Of a stretch of DNA of 9,092 nt, positions 1-6,611 are shown piece by piece. The stretch's first letter is position 1. Each line of letters starts with the position of its first letter. The DNA lies in assembly GCA_009704515.1 (NCBI GenBank), contig WLDZ01000031.1, positions 1-9,092 on the forward strand, written 5' to 3'. This DNA is from Actinomycetota bacterium (GTDB lineage: Bacteria > Actinomycetota > Actinomycetes > Nanopelagicales > Nanopelagicaceae). Made by a program: the position numbers and the translations under genes. The notes under the pieces were generated by a model. It was not told where the DNA came from. It saw only the letters and a program-made list of their open reading frames with translations, and searched no databases.

Positions 1-150
1 AATCCTGATGATGTTCGCAAATTAGGTGTCGAGATCGCTACAGAGCTATCTCAGAAGTTACTTGATGCAGGAGCTCCTGGTTTACATTTTTATACAATGA
101 ATACATCTACTGCCACCCGCGAGATATTTGAGAATCTAAAGAAGCGATAA
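1..150 (+). CDS. metF: Methylenetetrahydrofolate reductase, C-terminal fragment
   Basis: Only the last 49 codons are present; the 5' part lies outside the window and TAA is at 148-150. The fragment contains LLDAGAPGLHFYTMN followed by a short polar helix ending in KKR. The pattern G-x-PG-hHFYTMN is the conserved C-terminal strand of the MetF TIM barrel. MetF is a cytosolic flavoprotein that reduces 5,10-methylene-THF to 5-methyl-THF, the methyl donor for methionine synthesis. The next gene begins 3 nt after the stop, so the two are probably co-transcribed. Family assignment is firm for so short a piece; nothing can be said about the N-terminus or promoter. Confidence 0.88.
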   Translation, partial: NPDDVRKLGVEIATELSQKLLDAGAPGLHFYTMNTSTATREIFENLKKR

Positions 151-153
151 CTT

Positions 154-798
154 ATGTCAATTACTCGTGGAGAATTTCATTCAAAATGGAGCGCACTTCA
201 CGGAGGTGCAGAGATAAAAGGTGCAGTAAAGGGTTGGCTGACAATTTCATATTTCATTGCGCGTGGTCTTAACTTTATTCGCATAACGCCGAACATTATG
301 ACCGTGGTTGGCGTTCTTTTATCTGCTGCAATGCTCTTGCCAATCGTGCAGGGTGAGAAAGAGATTTCGATAGCACCAGCAATCATCTTGCTAGTGCTCT
401 CACTCATGGCCGACGGGGTAGATGGCTCACTTGCTATCTATCAAGATAGAGAATCTGAAATGGGCGGTATCTATGACACCATTGCCGATCGCATCTCCGA
501 ATCTTTCTGGCTCACATTTGTTTTCTATCTAGGCGTACCTGCAGGACTCGCTATAACTATTTGGATTCTGGGTGCCACACAAGAGTATGCACGCGCGCGT
601 TTGGCTTCTATGGGTCACGCGCAAGTTGGTGTAGTCACGCCAGCTGAGCGCCCAGTGCGAGCAATTTATATCCTCTTCACCATCATCTTAAGTGCCTTCG
701 CGGTCAATCTACTTGCAGCACTATCAATAGCATTTATTGCGCTGCAACTATTTAGTGTCCTGTTGATTGTGAAGATGGCGCGTTCAATATTGCGTTAG
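154..798 (+). CDS. CDP-alcohol phosphatidyltransferase family membrane protein, variant signature
   Basis: The protein has 214 aa, a usual length for this family of integral membrane enzymes, which transfer a phosphatidyl group from a CDP-linked donor to an alcohol such as glycerol-phosphate or inositol-phosphate. An ITPN-x-MT segment at residues 44-50 precedes the first core helices. The signature D87-x2-D90-G-x2-A-x9-G104-x3-D108-x3-D112 is complete in spacing and keeps all four metal-binding aspartates. The Arg that normally follows the Ala is Ile95 here. About five or six hydrophobic segments are visible (roughly 48-64, 72-86, 117-140, 168-206). The start at 154 lies 3 nt after metF and has no strong ribosome binding site, suggesting translational coupling. 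The 3' end overlaps the convergent desaturase gene by 47 nt. The acceptor alcohol is unknown; I would not call it PgsA. Confidence 0.82.
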   Translation: MSITRGEFHSKWSALHGGAEIKGAVKGWLTISYFIARGLNFIRITPNIMTVVGVLLSAAMLLPIVQGEKEISIAPAIILLVLSLMADGVDGSLAIYQDRESEMGGIYDTIADRISESFWLTFVFYLGVPAGLAITIWILGATQEYARARLASMGHAQVGVVTPAERPVRAIYILFTIILSAFAVNLLAALSIAFIALQLFSVLLIVKMARSILR

Positions 799-2296
799 CG
801 ACGATTTCAGCGCTCAGACCCACTAAAGGCAATCCACCTCCGGGATGCGCTGAACCCCCAACAAGATAAAGATTCTTGATGGGAGAGCGATTGCGAGCTC
901 GCAAGAATGCCGCTCTTGCTCCATTGCTAGAGCTTCCATAAATCGAACCACCTGGAGCCAAGACAGTTTCTTGAAGGTCTAACGGTGTTCTAATCTCCAA
1001 AGTATCAAGGCGATCACGAATACTGATGCCGCGTTCTTCAATTTGATCAATGATTGATTGCGCATATTTACTAACAAACTCTTCATCACTCCAATCGAAA
1101 CCTTTTGATGCATCTAAATCATGGCGCGGAGCATTAACCAGTACGAAAATTGCTTCGTGACCGCGGTTCTTCACCATTGATTCATCGTGTGGAGAGCAGA
1201 GATAAATTGCTGGTCGTGCAACAGGCTCCCGCTTTGCAAAAATCCCATCAAATTCAGCGTCGTAATCTTCAGGGAACAAAATTGTGTGATGTGCCAAAGG
1301 TTGCTCTTGGGATGGTTTCAGTCCTATTAAAAGGCAGAAGCCTGCAAGAGATGGCTCTAACTTATCTAAGCCACGACGCACTTTTCGAACCTTGCGATGA
1401 GAGCTTTTAATAAGAGTGTTGTAGGTCAAGCTAGCGTCAGAGTTAGAGACCACTCGATCTGCCTTAATAACTGTGCCATCAGCCAAGGTGACTCCAGTGG
1501 CTGTTGCTCCCTGCAAGTTAATTGAAGCAATAGGAGTATTGAGATGTATCTCTACCCCTAATTTTTCACAACGCTCTGTAATTCGCTCTGAAAGAGTTCC
1601 GATACCGCCTTTAATGTGCCAAGCGCCAAATGCCTCTTCGATAAACGCGATAGTCGAAAGTACCGCAGGGGCTTTGCGTGGATCAGAACCACTATAAGTG
1701 GCATAACGATCCATAATCTTTGAGAGATGTGGCGATTGAATCTTAAAATCTCGCAAAGTGGCGCGAGGTGCGATGATGCGAAGATCTTTAAAGATATGCC
1801 TGCGCTTGAGAAGTGCAAGGGGAGTAGTGAGCTCAGATTCAATAAATGGTTCGCGTGCCACGCCCCACATAGCTTCAGCTCGCAGCAGAAGTCGATCCCA
1901 TTCGATAGCCGCGCCATCACCCAAAGTTGAAGCAATTGATTGGAGCGTGGCTTTGCGAGAAAGGTTTGTAAAGTTAATCTGCTTTCCATCGACAAAGCGG
2001 TAATTAAATGATGGATCGACTGCTTGAAGTTCTAAGACTCGACCCATTTGCTCGCCAGTTCGTTGGAAGAAATCACGATAGACGGCAGGGATAGTCAGAA
2101 GAGATGGCCCAGTATCGAAGGCGTAATCACCAACCCATTCGGTACGGCATTTACCACCTGTGCGATCGGATGCTTCGTAAATCGAAACTTTATGGCCCGC
2201 TTTTGCCAATCGAGCAGCAACGCACATACCACCGATTCCAGCGCCGATAACAATGATGGATTTGGGGTTCTTTACCTTGCCGACCGTGCCAGTCAT
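752..2296 (-). CDS. CrtI/CrtD-family carotenoid desaturase (phytoene desaturase family)
   Basis: This 514-aa FAD-dependent amine-oxidase-fold protein has the usual length for CrtI-family desaturases. The N-terminal dinucleotide-binding motif GAGIGG is at residues 18-23, followed by the family stretch with YEASDRTGGKCRT and FDTGPSLLT. Near the C-terminus, residues 480-498 (HPGGGLPLVGLSAEIV) form the conserved FAD-contact segment. The enzyme introduces double bonds into a C40 carotenoid at the membrane. The start at 2296 is chosen because GGAAGGGG lies 8 nt upstream and the ATG overlaps the upstream stop as ATGA; an in-frame 32-codon extension to 2392 would run deep into the glycosyltransferase. 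Its place behind cruF- and cruG-like genes favours a CrtD-type 3',4'-desaturase over primary phytoene desaturase, but sequence alone does not decide this. It is the last gene of the operon. Confidence 0.85.
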   Translation of the reverse strand: MTGTVGKVKNPKSIIVIGAGIGGMCVAARLAKAGHKVSIYEASDRTGGKCRTEWVGDYAFDTGPSLLTIPAVYRDFFQRTGEQMGRVLELQAVDPSFNYRFVDGKQINFTNLSRKATLQSIASTLGDGAAIEWDRLLLRAEAMWGVAREPFIESELTTPLALLKRRHIFKDLRIIAPRATLRDFKIQSPHLSKIMDRYATYSGSDPRKAPAVLSTIAFIEEAFGAWHIKGGIGTLSERITERCEKLGVEIHLNTPIASINLQGATATGVTLADGTVIKADRVVSNSDASLTYNTLIKSSHRKVRKVRRGLDKLEPSLAGFCLLIGLKPSQEQPLAHHTILFPEDYDAEFDGIFAKREPVARPAIYLCSPHDESMVKNRGHEAIFVLVNAPRHDLDASKGFDWSDEEFVSKYAQSIIDQIEERGISIRDRLDTLEIRTPLDLQETVLAPGGSIYGSSSNGARAAFLRARNRSPIKNLYLVGGSAHPGGGLPLVGLSAEIVANAILNAPSSQSTGH

Positions 2297-3369
2297 ATGG
2301 TTCGCCCCTTCCATTGAACTTGTGAGCGATGGCTCCATGAGTAGTAAAGCAGATAGAGAAAGAGGAGTGCGGAGATCGGATGCAAGAAGCAATCACGAAT
2401 TCGAGATGAGGACGAATAAGCGCTGAGCATTCTGGTTGCAATGATTGCTGCAAGGCCTGCAAGTGCTAGAAAGTTTCCACTTAAGGAATAGAGCAATGGA
2501 ATGATTGCGCTGAGCACCATGAAGAGAGTTACAAAGAGCGCACCGATAACGCCACCAAATGCGCGGTGGAGAGATTTCCCGTAACCACTCTTTATCTCTG
2601 CAAATGATGAGTACATACGAGTAGCGGCAAGTTCTGATCCGTCGATCACCACACCGCGAAAACCAGCGCGAACAAATGCTCTACCAAGTTCAATATCGTC
2701 AAGCACGTATTGAGAAACCGTGGCAAAGCCACCGCTCTGGATTAAAGATTGTGTCTTCATGACCAAGAACTGCCCATTGCAGATAACTGTAGATTTCATC
2801 GGAATCTTCTCGGCGCCCCGCAGTAGAACTGTGCTCATCCAAGACCATTGCAGTAAAGGCTGAATCAACCGCTCGGTCCAAGTAAATGCAATTTGGCGGG
2901 GATAAGGGGAGATAAAATCTAAGTTGAGATCCTGCGCTGTGGCGATAGCGCGAGAAATTGCATCAGGTTTAAATGAAACATCGGCATCAATCGAAATGAT
3001 GTAATCCGAATGCGCATTACTGATCTGATTTAAGCCAAAGTCGAGAGCGCTTACCTTGCCTATCCATCCAGGCTGCGGGGCAGGGGCGTTGAGAAGAGTT
3101 ATTTGGGGAGACTTAAACTCACTGGCAATTACTGCTGTTTTATCTTCAGAGTTATCGTTAATTACAATTATTTGAAAATTCTTTAGATTTTCTTGAGCTA
3201 GCAACTCATTGAGAATTCTTTCAATATTCTCTGCTTCATTGCGCACCGGAAGCAAAATAGCAACGCTCTCTTTAATTGCACGAGCCTTTGTAGGTCTGCG
3301 TAAGAGCGCAAAGTTAATCAGGGTAATCAAAAGCAATAAAGTATTGAGCAGAAAAGCGGCAATTACCAT
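2293..3369 (-). CDS. Family 2 glycosyltransferase, CruG/CrtQ-like (carotenoid glycosylation)
   Basis: This 358-aa membrane-associated GT-A enzyme starts with a hydrophobic helix (about 2-22). The GT2 core follows: PVRNE at 41-45, IVINDNS at 68-74, the metal-binding D128-A-D130, GQF at 199-201, and the LDDIELG acid motif at 223-229. TRMYSSFAE at 250-258 replaces the processive QxxRW box. Two or three C-terminal membrane segments (about 273-312 and 328-344) and a terminal WKGR complete the pattern shared by CruG, CrtQ and HpnB-type enzymes. The likely role is transfer of a sugar from a nucleotide donor to a hydroxylated carotenoid, inferred mainly from its neighbours. ATG 3369 is 7 nt after the cruF-like stop, with GGAGAG 13 nt upstream, a long spacing. 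An in-frame extension to 3513 would overlap cruF heavily and lacks support. A hopanoid-type substrate is the main alternative. Confidence 0.75.
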   Translation of the reverse strand: MVIAAFLLNTLLLLITLINFALLRRPTKARAIKESVAILLPVRNEAENIERILNELLAQENLKNFQIIVINDNSEDKTAVIASEFKSPQITLLNAPAPQPGWIGKVSALDFGLNQISNAHSDYIISIDADVSFKPDAISRAIATAQDLNLDFISPYPRQIAFTWTERLIQPLLQWSWMSTVLLRGAEKIPMKSTVICNGQFLVMKTQSLIQSGGFATVSQYVLDDIELGRAFVRAGFRGVVIDGSELAATRMYSSFAEIKSGYGKSLHRAFGGVIGALFVTLFMVLSAIIPLLYSLSGNFLALAGLAAIIATRMLSAYSSSSRIRDCFLHPISALLFLYLLYYSWSHRSQVQWKGRTI

Positions 3370-3376
3370 AAAACTT

Positions 3377-4177
3377 TTATGACTCTCCAAGAGTGCTCTT
3401 GAAGATGTATGGCGCAAGCAGAGTGCCAAAGATTGCTGTAGCAAAGAGCGCGAGCCCTGGACGATCGAAGAAGAAGAGGTTGCCCACAAAGCCCGAGAAG
3501 AGAACCCAGCCAAGCCAAGCAGTTACAGCTGTGAGGCTGGCACTTTCTTTTCTGCGCTCAAAAGGAAGTACAAAATTGAGGAAGGCAATAATTGCGCAAC
3601 CTGATAAGAGCCATCCAAATAAATTAGAGAGTGGAATCTCGGGCGAGAATGGAACATGCGCTCCATCGACCACCCAGGTCCATCGTCCAGCTGCAACCAT
3701 CTGTGGGTCAAGAAAGAGATCCCACGCTGCCATCAAGGCGCCGCCATATAGGAAGGTCCACTTCATCGTAACCTTACGAGCTGCTACAAGAACAGGGTGA
3801 GCCATCATCGCCCACGCAAAAGGAACAACAAGTGGAACTCCACCTAAGTTCAAACCAAGTGAATCGTCATAGACATATTCACCAAAAGGCCACCCGGTAT
3901 GTAGTCCAAGAAACTCAATGAAGTAACCGAAGAGCAGAATGATTACTAAGTAACGAGTGGCATATTTAAGTCCGTAAGAGAGATATGCATGAAAAGCCAT
4001 CGCAAGTGCACCCATCATTACTGATGAAATTGTGACGAATGCAAGCACGTCACCGCTGACGAGCGGATAAGACATTTGTAGAAGAATGGTTAAACCAAGA
4101 CTTCCACCCAAGGCATACCTAGCGCGCTGTGAAATCCCTCTGCGTCTGCGGCGGGGAGTGAATTGCCTAATGGACAT
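3377..4177 (-). CDS. cruF: CruF-like carotenoid 1',2'-hydratase (DUF422 membrane protein)
   Basis: This 266-aa polytopic membrane protein has about seven hydrophobic segments. It begins with a short Arg-rich cytosolic tail (residues 9-13). Family landmarks in order are EFLGLHTGWPFGEY-Y at 88-103, GVPLVVPFAWAMM at 113-125, DLFLDPQMVAAGRWTW at 153-168, and PLSNLFGW at 182-189. These conserved acidic and Trp/Gly positions match the carotenoid biosynthesis protein family that includes cyanobacterial and Deinococcus CruF and archaeal bisanhydrobacterioruberin hydratase. Known members add water across the terminal 1,2 double bond of an acyclic carotenoid end, giving a tertiary 1'-hydroxyl. Its start overlaps the end of the crtA-like gene by 11 nt and no good ribosome binding site precedes it, so translation is probably coupled. 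Family membership is solid; the exact substrate is inferred. Confidence 0.83.
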   Translation of the reverse strand: MSIRQFTPRRRRRGISQRARYALGGSLGLTILLQMSYPLVSGDVLAFVTISSVMMGALAMAFHAYLSYGLKYATRYLVIILLFGYFIEFLGLHTGWPFGEYVYDDSLGLNLGGVPLVVPFAWAMMAHPVLVAARKVTMKWTFLYGGALMAAWDLFLDPQMVAAGRWTWVVDGAHVPFSPEIPLSNLFGWLLSGCAIIAFLNFVLPFERRKESASLTAVTAWLGWVLFSGFVGNLFFFDRPGLALFATAIFGTLLAPYIFKSTLGES

Positions 4178-4847
4178 AGGGAAAGTCTGCCGTATTAATC
4201 AGATCAAAGCGCGCAAAGAGCTCTTCGCTATACCAATCAAAGCGCTTCGTATCCTCAATTACTGCGCGATGAGGGGCGTTCTTGTATGCGAAATCACGCA
4301 GTTCGGCTGCAGAGCGCCAGATAGACAGGGTTCCCTGTAAGCCAATAGGTGCCTCTCCAATACCAATCGAAAGCAAGAGCCCAGGGGATTGATGAAGATC
4401 CAAAACAACTGGTGGAATTGATCGCCAGAATCTAATCGCCTGCGACCATTTCAAGCGCGCTCTCGTAATAGCAACAACAGGTCCGCCCGAATGAGTTGCA
4501 CCAGAAAGTTCGAAAGGTTCGCGGCGCGACCATTTACCGTGTGATGAAATCGGATTGAGGTGCAATATCTCAACTTTGCTAGAGCGCTTACGCCAACCGC
4601 TAATGAATCGAGAACTATCAACAACGCCAAAATCTTCAGCGACAAAGAGAATCGCCCATTGTTTCAAATCAGCATCTGAAGGAGTAAAAGTCTTGCCAGT
4701 ACCCGTGCCCATTAATTTGGCGAATTTAACGCCAGGGATTGCGCGCGCGATGCGACGACCGATAGCCATCTGCAAGAAAGCAAAAGGAATAGATTTTTCC
4801 TTTATGGTAAAAAGATAGATACCTGTAAATGATTTTTGATTTGGCAC
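4167..4847 (-). CDS. crtA: CrtA/spheroidene-monooxygenase-like protein
   Basis: This 226-aa protein has no membrane segment. Conserved blocks are visible throughout: KFAKLMGTGTGKTFTP at 41-56, GKWSRREPF at 104-112, AITRARL at 126-132, FWRSIPPV at 140-147, GIGEAPIGLQGTLSIW at 162-177, FAYKNAPH at 186-193 and WYSEELFARF at 205-214. I recognise this set from actinobacterial proteins annotated as spheroidene monooxygenase (CrtA). Rhodobacter CrtA puts a keto oxygen at C-2 of an acyclic carotenoid end using O2. The start is taken as GTG 4847: GGAGA sits 6 nt upstream and the upstream stop is 2 nt away. The alternative ATG at 4886 would overlap the upstream gene by 37 nt. The position directly before cruF supports a carotenoid role. 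The reaction performed here is an inference; the family is confident. Confidence 0.78.
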   Translation of the reverse strand: MPNQKSFTGIYLFTIKEKSIPFAFLQMAIGRRIARAIPGVKFAKLMGTGTGKTFTPSDADLKQWAILFVAEDFGVVDSSRFISGWRKRSSKVEILHLNPISSHGKWSRREPFELSGATHSGGPVVAITRARLKWSQAIRFWRSIPPVVLDLHQSPGLLLSIGIGEAPIGLQGTLSIWRSAAELRDFAYKNAPHRAVIEDTKRFDWYSEELFARFDLINTADFPYVH

Positions 4848-4849
4848 AG

Positions 4850-5338
4850 TTAATCTCCAACAACCATAGGTTGTGCGCCCGTGCATTCAATTAACTCTGC
4901 ATAACTGGTCGGGTAGACCGCATGGGGATGTCCAGCAGCACCCCAGACAACCTCATAATCATTAAGCGCCTCATCAATGAGGGTGATATCTGCCTTAGAA
5001 AGCCAGCCGATTGGCGAAACGCCACCAATAGAAAATCCAGAAAACTCTTTCACAAAGTTGGCATCTACTCGAACGAGTTCGGTCACAGCGAGTCCTTGCG
5101 CAACTAACTCTGTATCTACTCGATGGCGACCGCTTGTGATCACAAGAAGAACTCGTCCATCGGGAGTCTTGAAGATAAGTGAAGATGCAATCTGGCCGAC
5201 TTCGATGCCAAGGGCGGATGCAGCATCTTGGGCGGTGCGAGCTGTATCCCCGAGAACTGTGATGGGGCCGGCGATTTTGAGTGTGCTCATCGCTTCAGCA
5301 ACTCTTTTCACAGGAGCTTTCTCAAGAATATGTTCCAT
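4850..5338 (-). CDS. YbaK/EbsC-family aminoacyl-tRNA deacylase
   Basis: This 162-aa protein is a single YbaK/aaRS-associated editing domain of usual length. Visible features are TAQDAA at 35-40, the conserved lysine K57 in SLIFKT, a TSG turn at 68-70, the GGV-x-P-x-G loop at 105-111 and WGAAGHPHAV at 132-141. Members hydrolyse mischarged tRNA in the cytosol, for example Cys-tRNA(Pro) by YbaK or Ala-tRNA(Pro) by ProXp-type proteins. Which tRNA this one edits is not evident. It is the first gene of the leftward operon, 2 nt before the crtA-like gene. ATG 5338 is preferred because the N-terminal helix typical of the family starts there; ATG 5290 is the next option. No ribosome binding site is visible and a TAAAGT hexamer sits 8 nt upstream, which would fit leaderless translation. 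Confidence 0.85.
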   Translation of the reverse strand: MEHILEKAPVKRVAEAMSTLKIAGPITVLGDTARTAQDAASALGIEVGQIASSLIFKTPDGRVLLVITSGRHRVDTELVAQGLAVTELVRVDANFVKEFSGFSIGGVSPIGWLSKADITLIDEALNDYEVVWGAAGHPHAVYPTSYAELIECTGAQPMVVGD

Positions 5339-5369
5339 AGGTTCGTACTTTAGAGGATAGGTTTACCCA
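5339..5369. promoter_or_regulatory. 31-bp divergent promoter region with two candidate leaderless promoters
   Basis: This gap separates the leftward carotenoid operon from the rightward MFS gene. On the + strand TAGGTT (5358-5363) fits the actinobacterial -10 pattern TANNNT and lies 6 nt before ATG 5370. On the - strand TAAAGT (5352-5347) lies 8 nt before ATG 5338. Either distance would place the transcript start at or next to the ATG. No -35 element is obvious, and any upstream promoter elements would fall within the opposing gene. An AGAGGA at 5352-5357, 12 nt from ATG 5370, is a poor ribosome binding site. The calls rest on short degenerate motifs. Confidence 0.4.
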
Positions 5370-6611
5370 ATGACTAGCGAGCTCAAAATCGGTGCTGGTG
5401 CGCGAAATTCGCTTTGGGCATCCTTTTTAATCATGGGAATTGCGTCGATGGCGTGGGTACCACGTATCCCTGAGATTAAAGATGCAGTCGGCTTGAGCAA
5501 TGGTCAATTCGGATTTGTCTTTCTCGGTTCAACGATCGGATCAGTTCTCGGCGCTCAATTAGCAGGGCGAGCTATTCATACATTTGGATCACGTCCGGTT
5601 GCGCGTATCTCATCGATTCTTTTGCCTCTCGGATTAGTTGCAATGGCATATGCAATGACGGCAACGCAATTGTTCTTTGCGCTGATGTTGATGGGATTTG
5701 GGTATGCCATCACGGATATGTCGCTCAATAGCCAAGGAATCGTGGTTGAAAAGATTCTCAATAAAAAATGTCTCTCATCTTTTCACGCGATGTGGAGCGT
5801 AGGTTCCTTTGCATCTGCTGTATTCGGTGGTTTCATGATTGCGCACTTAACACCTAAAGAAAATCTTGTTTCCATTGCGGTACTTTCAATTATAGCTTTT
5901 ATCCCTGCTAACTTTTTCTTACTAAAACCTGATATGGACCAACATGCAGGAAATACTGGAGAGACGACTGAGGCAAAGATCCCATTCTTTGGTAAATCAG
6001 CTTTCCCATTATGGGCGCTGGGAGTGGGCATGATTGCAGGAATGGTGGCAGAAGGCGCCGCTAGCGATTGGGCCGGAATTCTCTTACGCGAAAATATGGA
6101 TATCTCATCTCGACTTTATTCGACAGCGTTTGCATCGTTTGCATTGGCGATGATTGTTAGTCGCTTCTTAGGAGATAAGGCGCTACATAAATTTGGCTTG
6201 CGCAATACAGTGCGTTATGGGGGAGTAGTTGGTGGCGCTGTCTGGGGACTCTCAATTGCAATTGCTGTTCCACTTTCCAGTTATGCAGAAATTCCTGCAC
6301 TCATAATTGTAAATATTGGTTTTATCTTTGCGGGTCTGGGTATCGGCCCAATGTTTCCAGCATTTATCTTGGCAGCTAGTCGAATCAAGGGAGTTGCGCC
6401 AGCAGTTGCAATATCCCGCGTTGGGTTGATCGGTATTTCAGGTTACTTTATCGGTCCAACAATTACTGGGCTCTTTGCTGAAGTAAGCACGCTATCAATT
6501 GCGATGGCTTACCCAGTATTAATGATGATTCTTGGCGGATATATGTCTCGAGCAATAAAAAAGGAGCAAGAAGAAGGCTTAGAAAACCCAGCTCTCAATG
6601 AGGGTAAATAG
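5370..6611 (+). CDS. MFS transporter, YbjJ/MosC-like
   Basis: This 413-aa protein has about twelve hydrophobic segments, standard for a Major Facilitator Superfamily permease in the cytoplasmic membrane. WVPRIPEIKDAVGLSNGQFG (29-48) after the first helix, TDMSLNSQG at 115-123 and SSFHAMWSVGSFA at 136-148 are the conserved blocks of the YbjJ/MosC-like branch. A hydrophilic central loop (about 190-206) separates the two six-helix halves. Substrates of this branch are mostly unassigned; proposals include sugars and small metabolites, and drug efflux cannot be excluded. The gene stands alone on its strand, diverges from the carotenoid operon, and its 3' end overlaps the convergent permease gene by 33 nt. 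Nothing ties it functionally to carotenoids except the shared 31-bp upstream region. Confidence 0.85.
   Translation: MTSELKIGAGARNSLWASFLIMGIASMAWVPRIPEIKDAVGLSNGQFGFVFLGSTIGSVLGAQLAGRAIHTFGSRPVARISSILLPLGLVAMAYAMTATQLFFALMLMGFGYAITDMSLNSQGIVVEKILNKKCLSSFHAMWSVGSFASAVFGGFMIAHLTPKENLVSIAVLSIIAFIPANFFLLKPDMDQHAGNTGETTEAKIPFFGKSAFPLWALGVGMIAGMVAEGAASDWAGILLRENMDISSRLYSTAFASFALAMIVSRFLGDKALHKFGLRNTVRYGGVVGGAVWGLSIAIAVPLSSYAEIPALIIVNIGFIFAGLGIGPMFPAFILAASRIKGVAPAVAISRVGLIGISGYFIGPTITGLFAEVSTLSIAMAYPVLMMILGGYMSRAIKKEQEEGLENPALNEGK

Noticed and set aside
807..853. Inverted repeat TCAGCGC / GCGCTGA as a possible terminator after the CDP-alcohol transferase gene
   Set aside because: The stem is only 7 bp with a 33-nt loop, has no T-run after it, and lies within conserved coding sequence of the desaturase C-terminus.
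1558..1995. A 145-codon open frame on the - strand inside the desaturase gene
   Set aside because: It is a shifted frame within a well-conserved CrtI-family protein, its product has no recognisable motif, and it has no supported start.
2297..2392. N-terminal extension of the desaturase by 32 residues
   Set aside because: The extension lies inside the glycosyltransferase coding region and has no counterpart in the family; a good ribosome binding site and ATGA overlap support 2296.
3370..3513. N-terminal extension of the glycosyltransferase by 48 residues
   Set aside because: It overlaps the cruF-like gene, is Ser/Leu-rich without family similarity, and the membrane helix expected at the N-terminus begins at the internal Met.
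3393..3800. A 135-codon open frame on the + strand opposite cruF
   Set aside because: The product is a low-complexity Ser/Arg/Lys-rich sequence typical of antisense reading of a membrane-protein gene; the - strand gene has clear family motifs.
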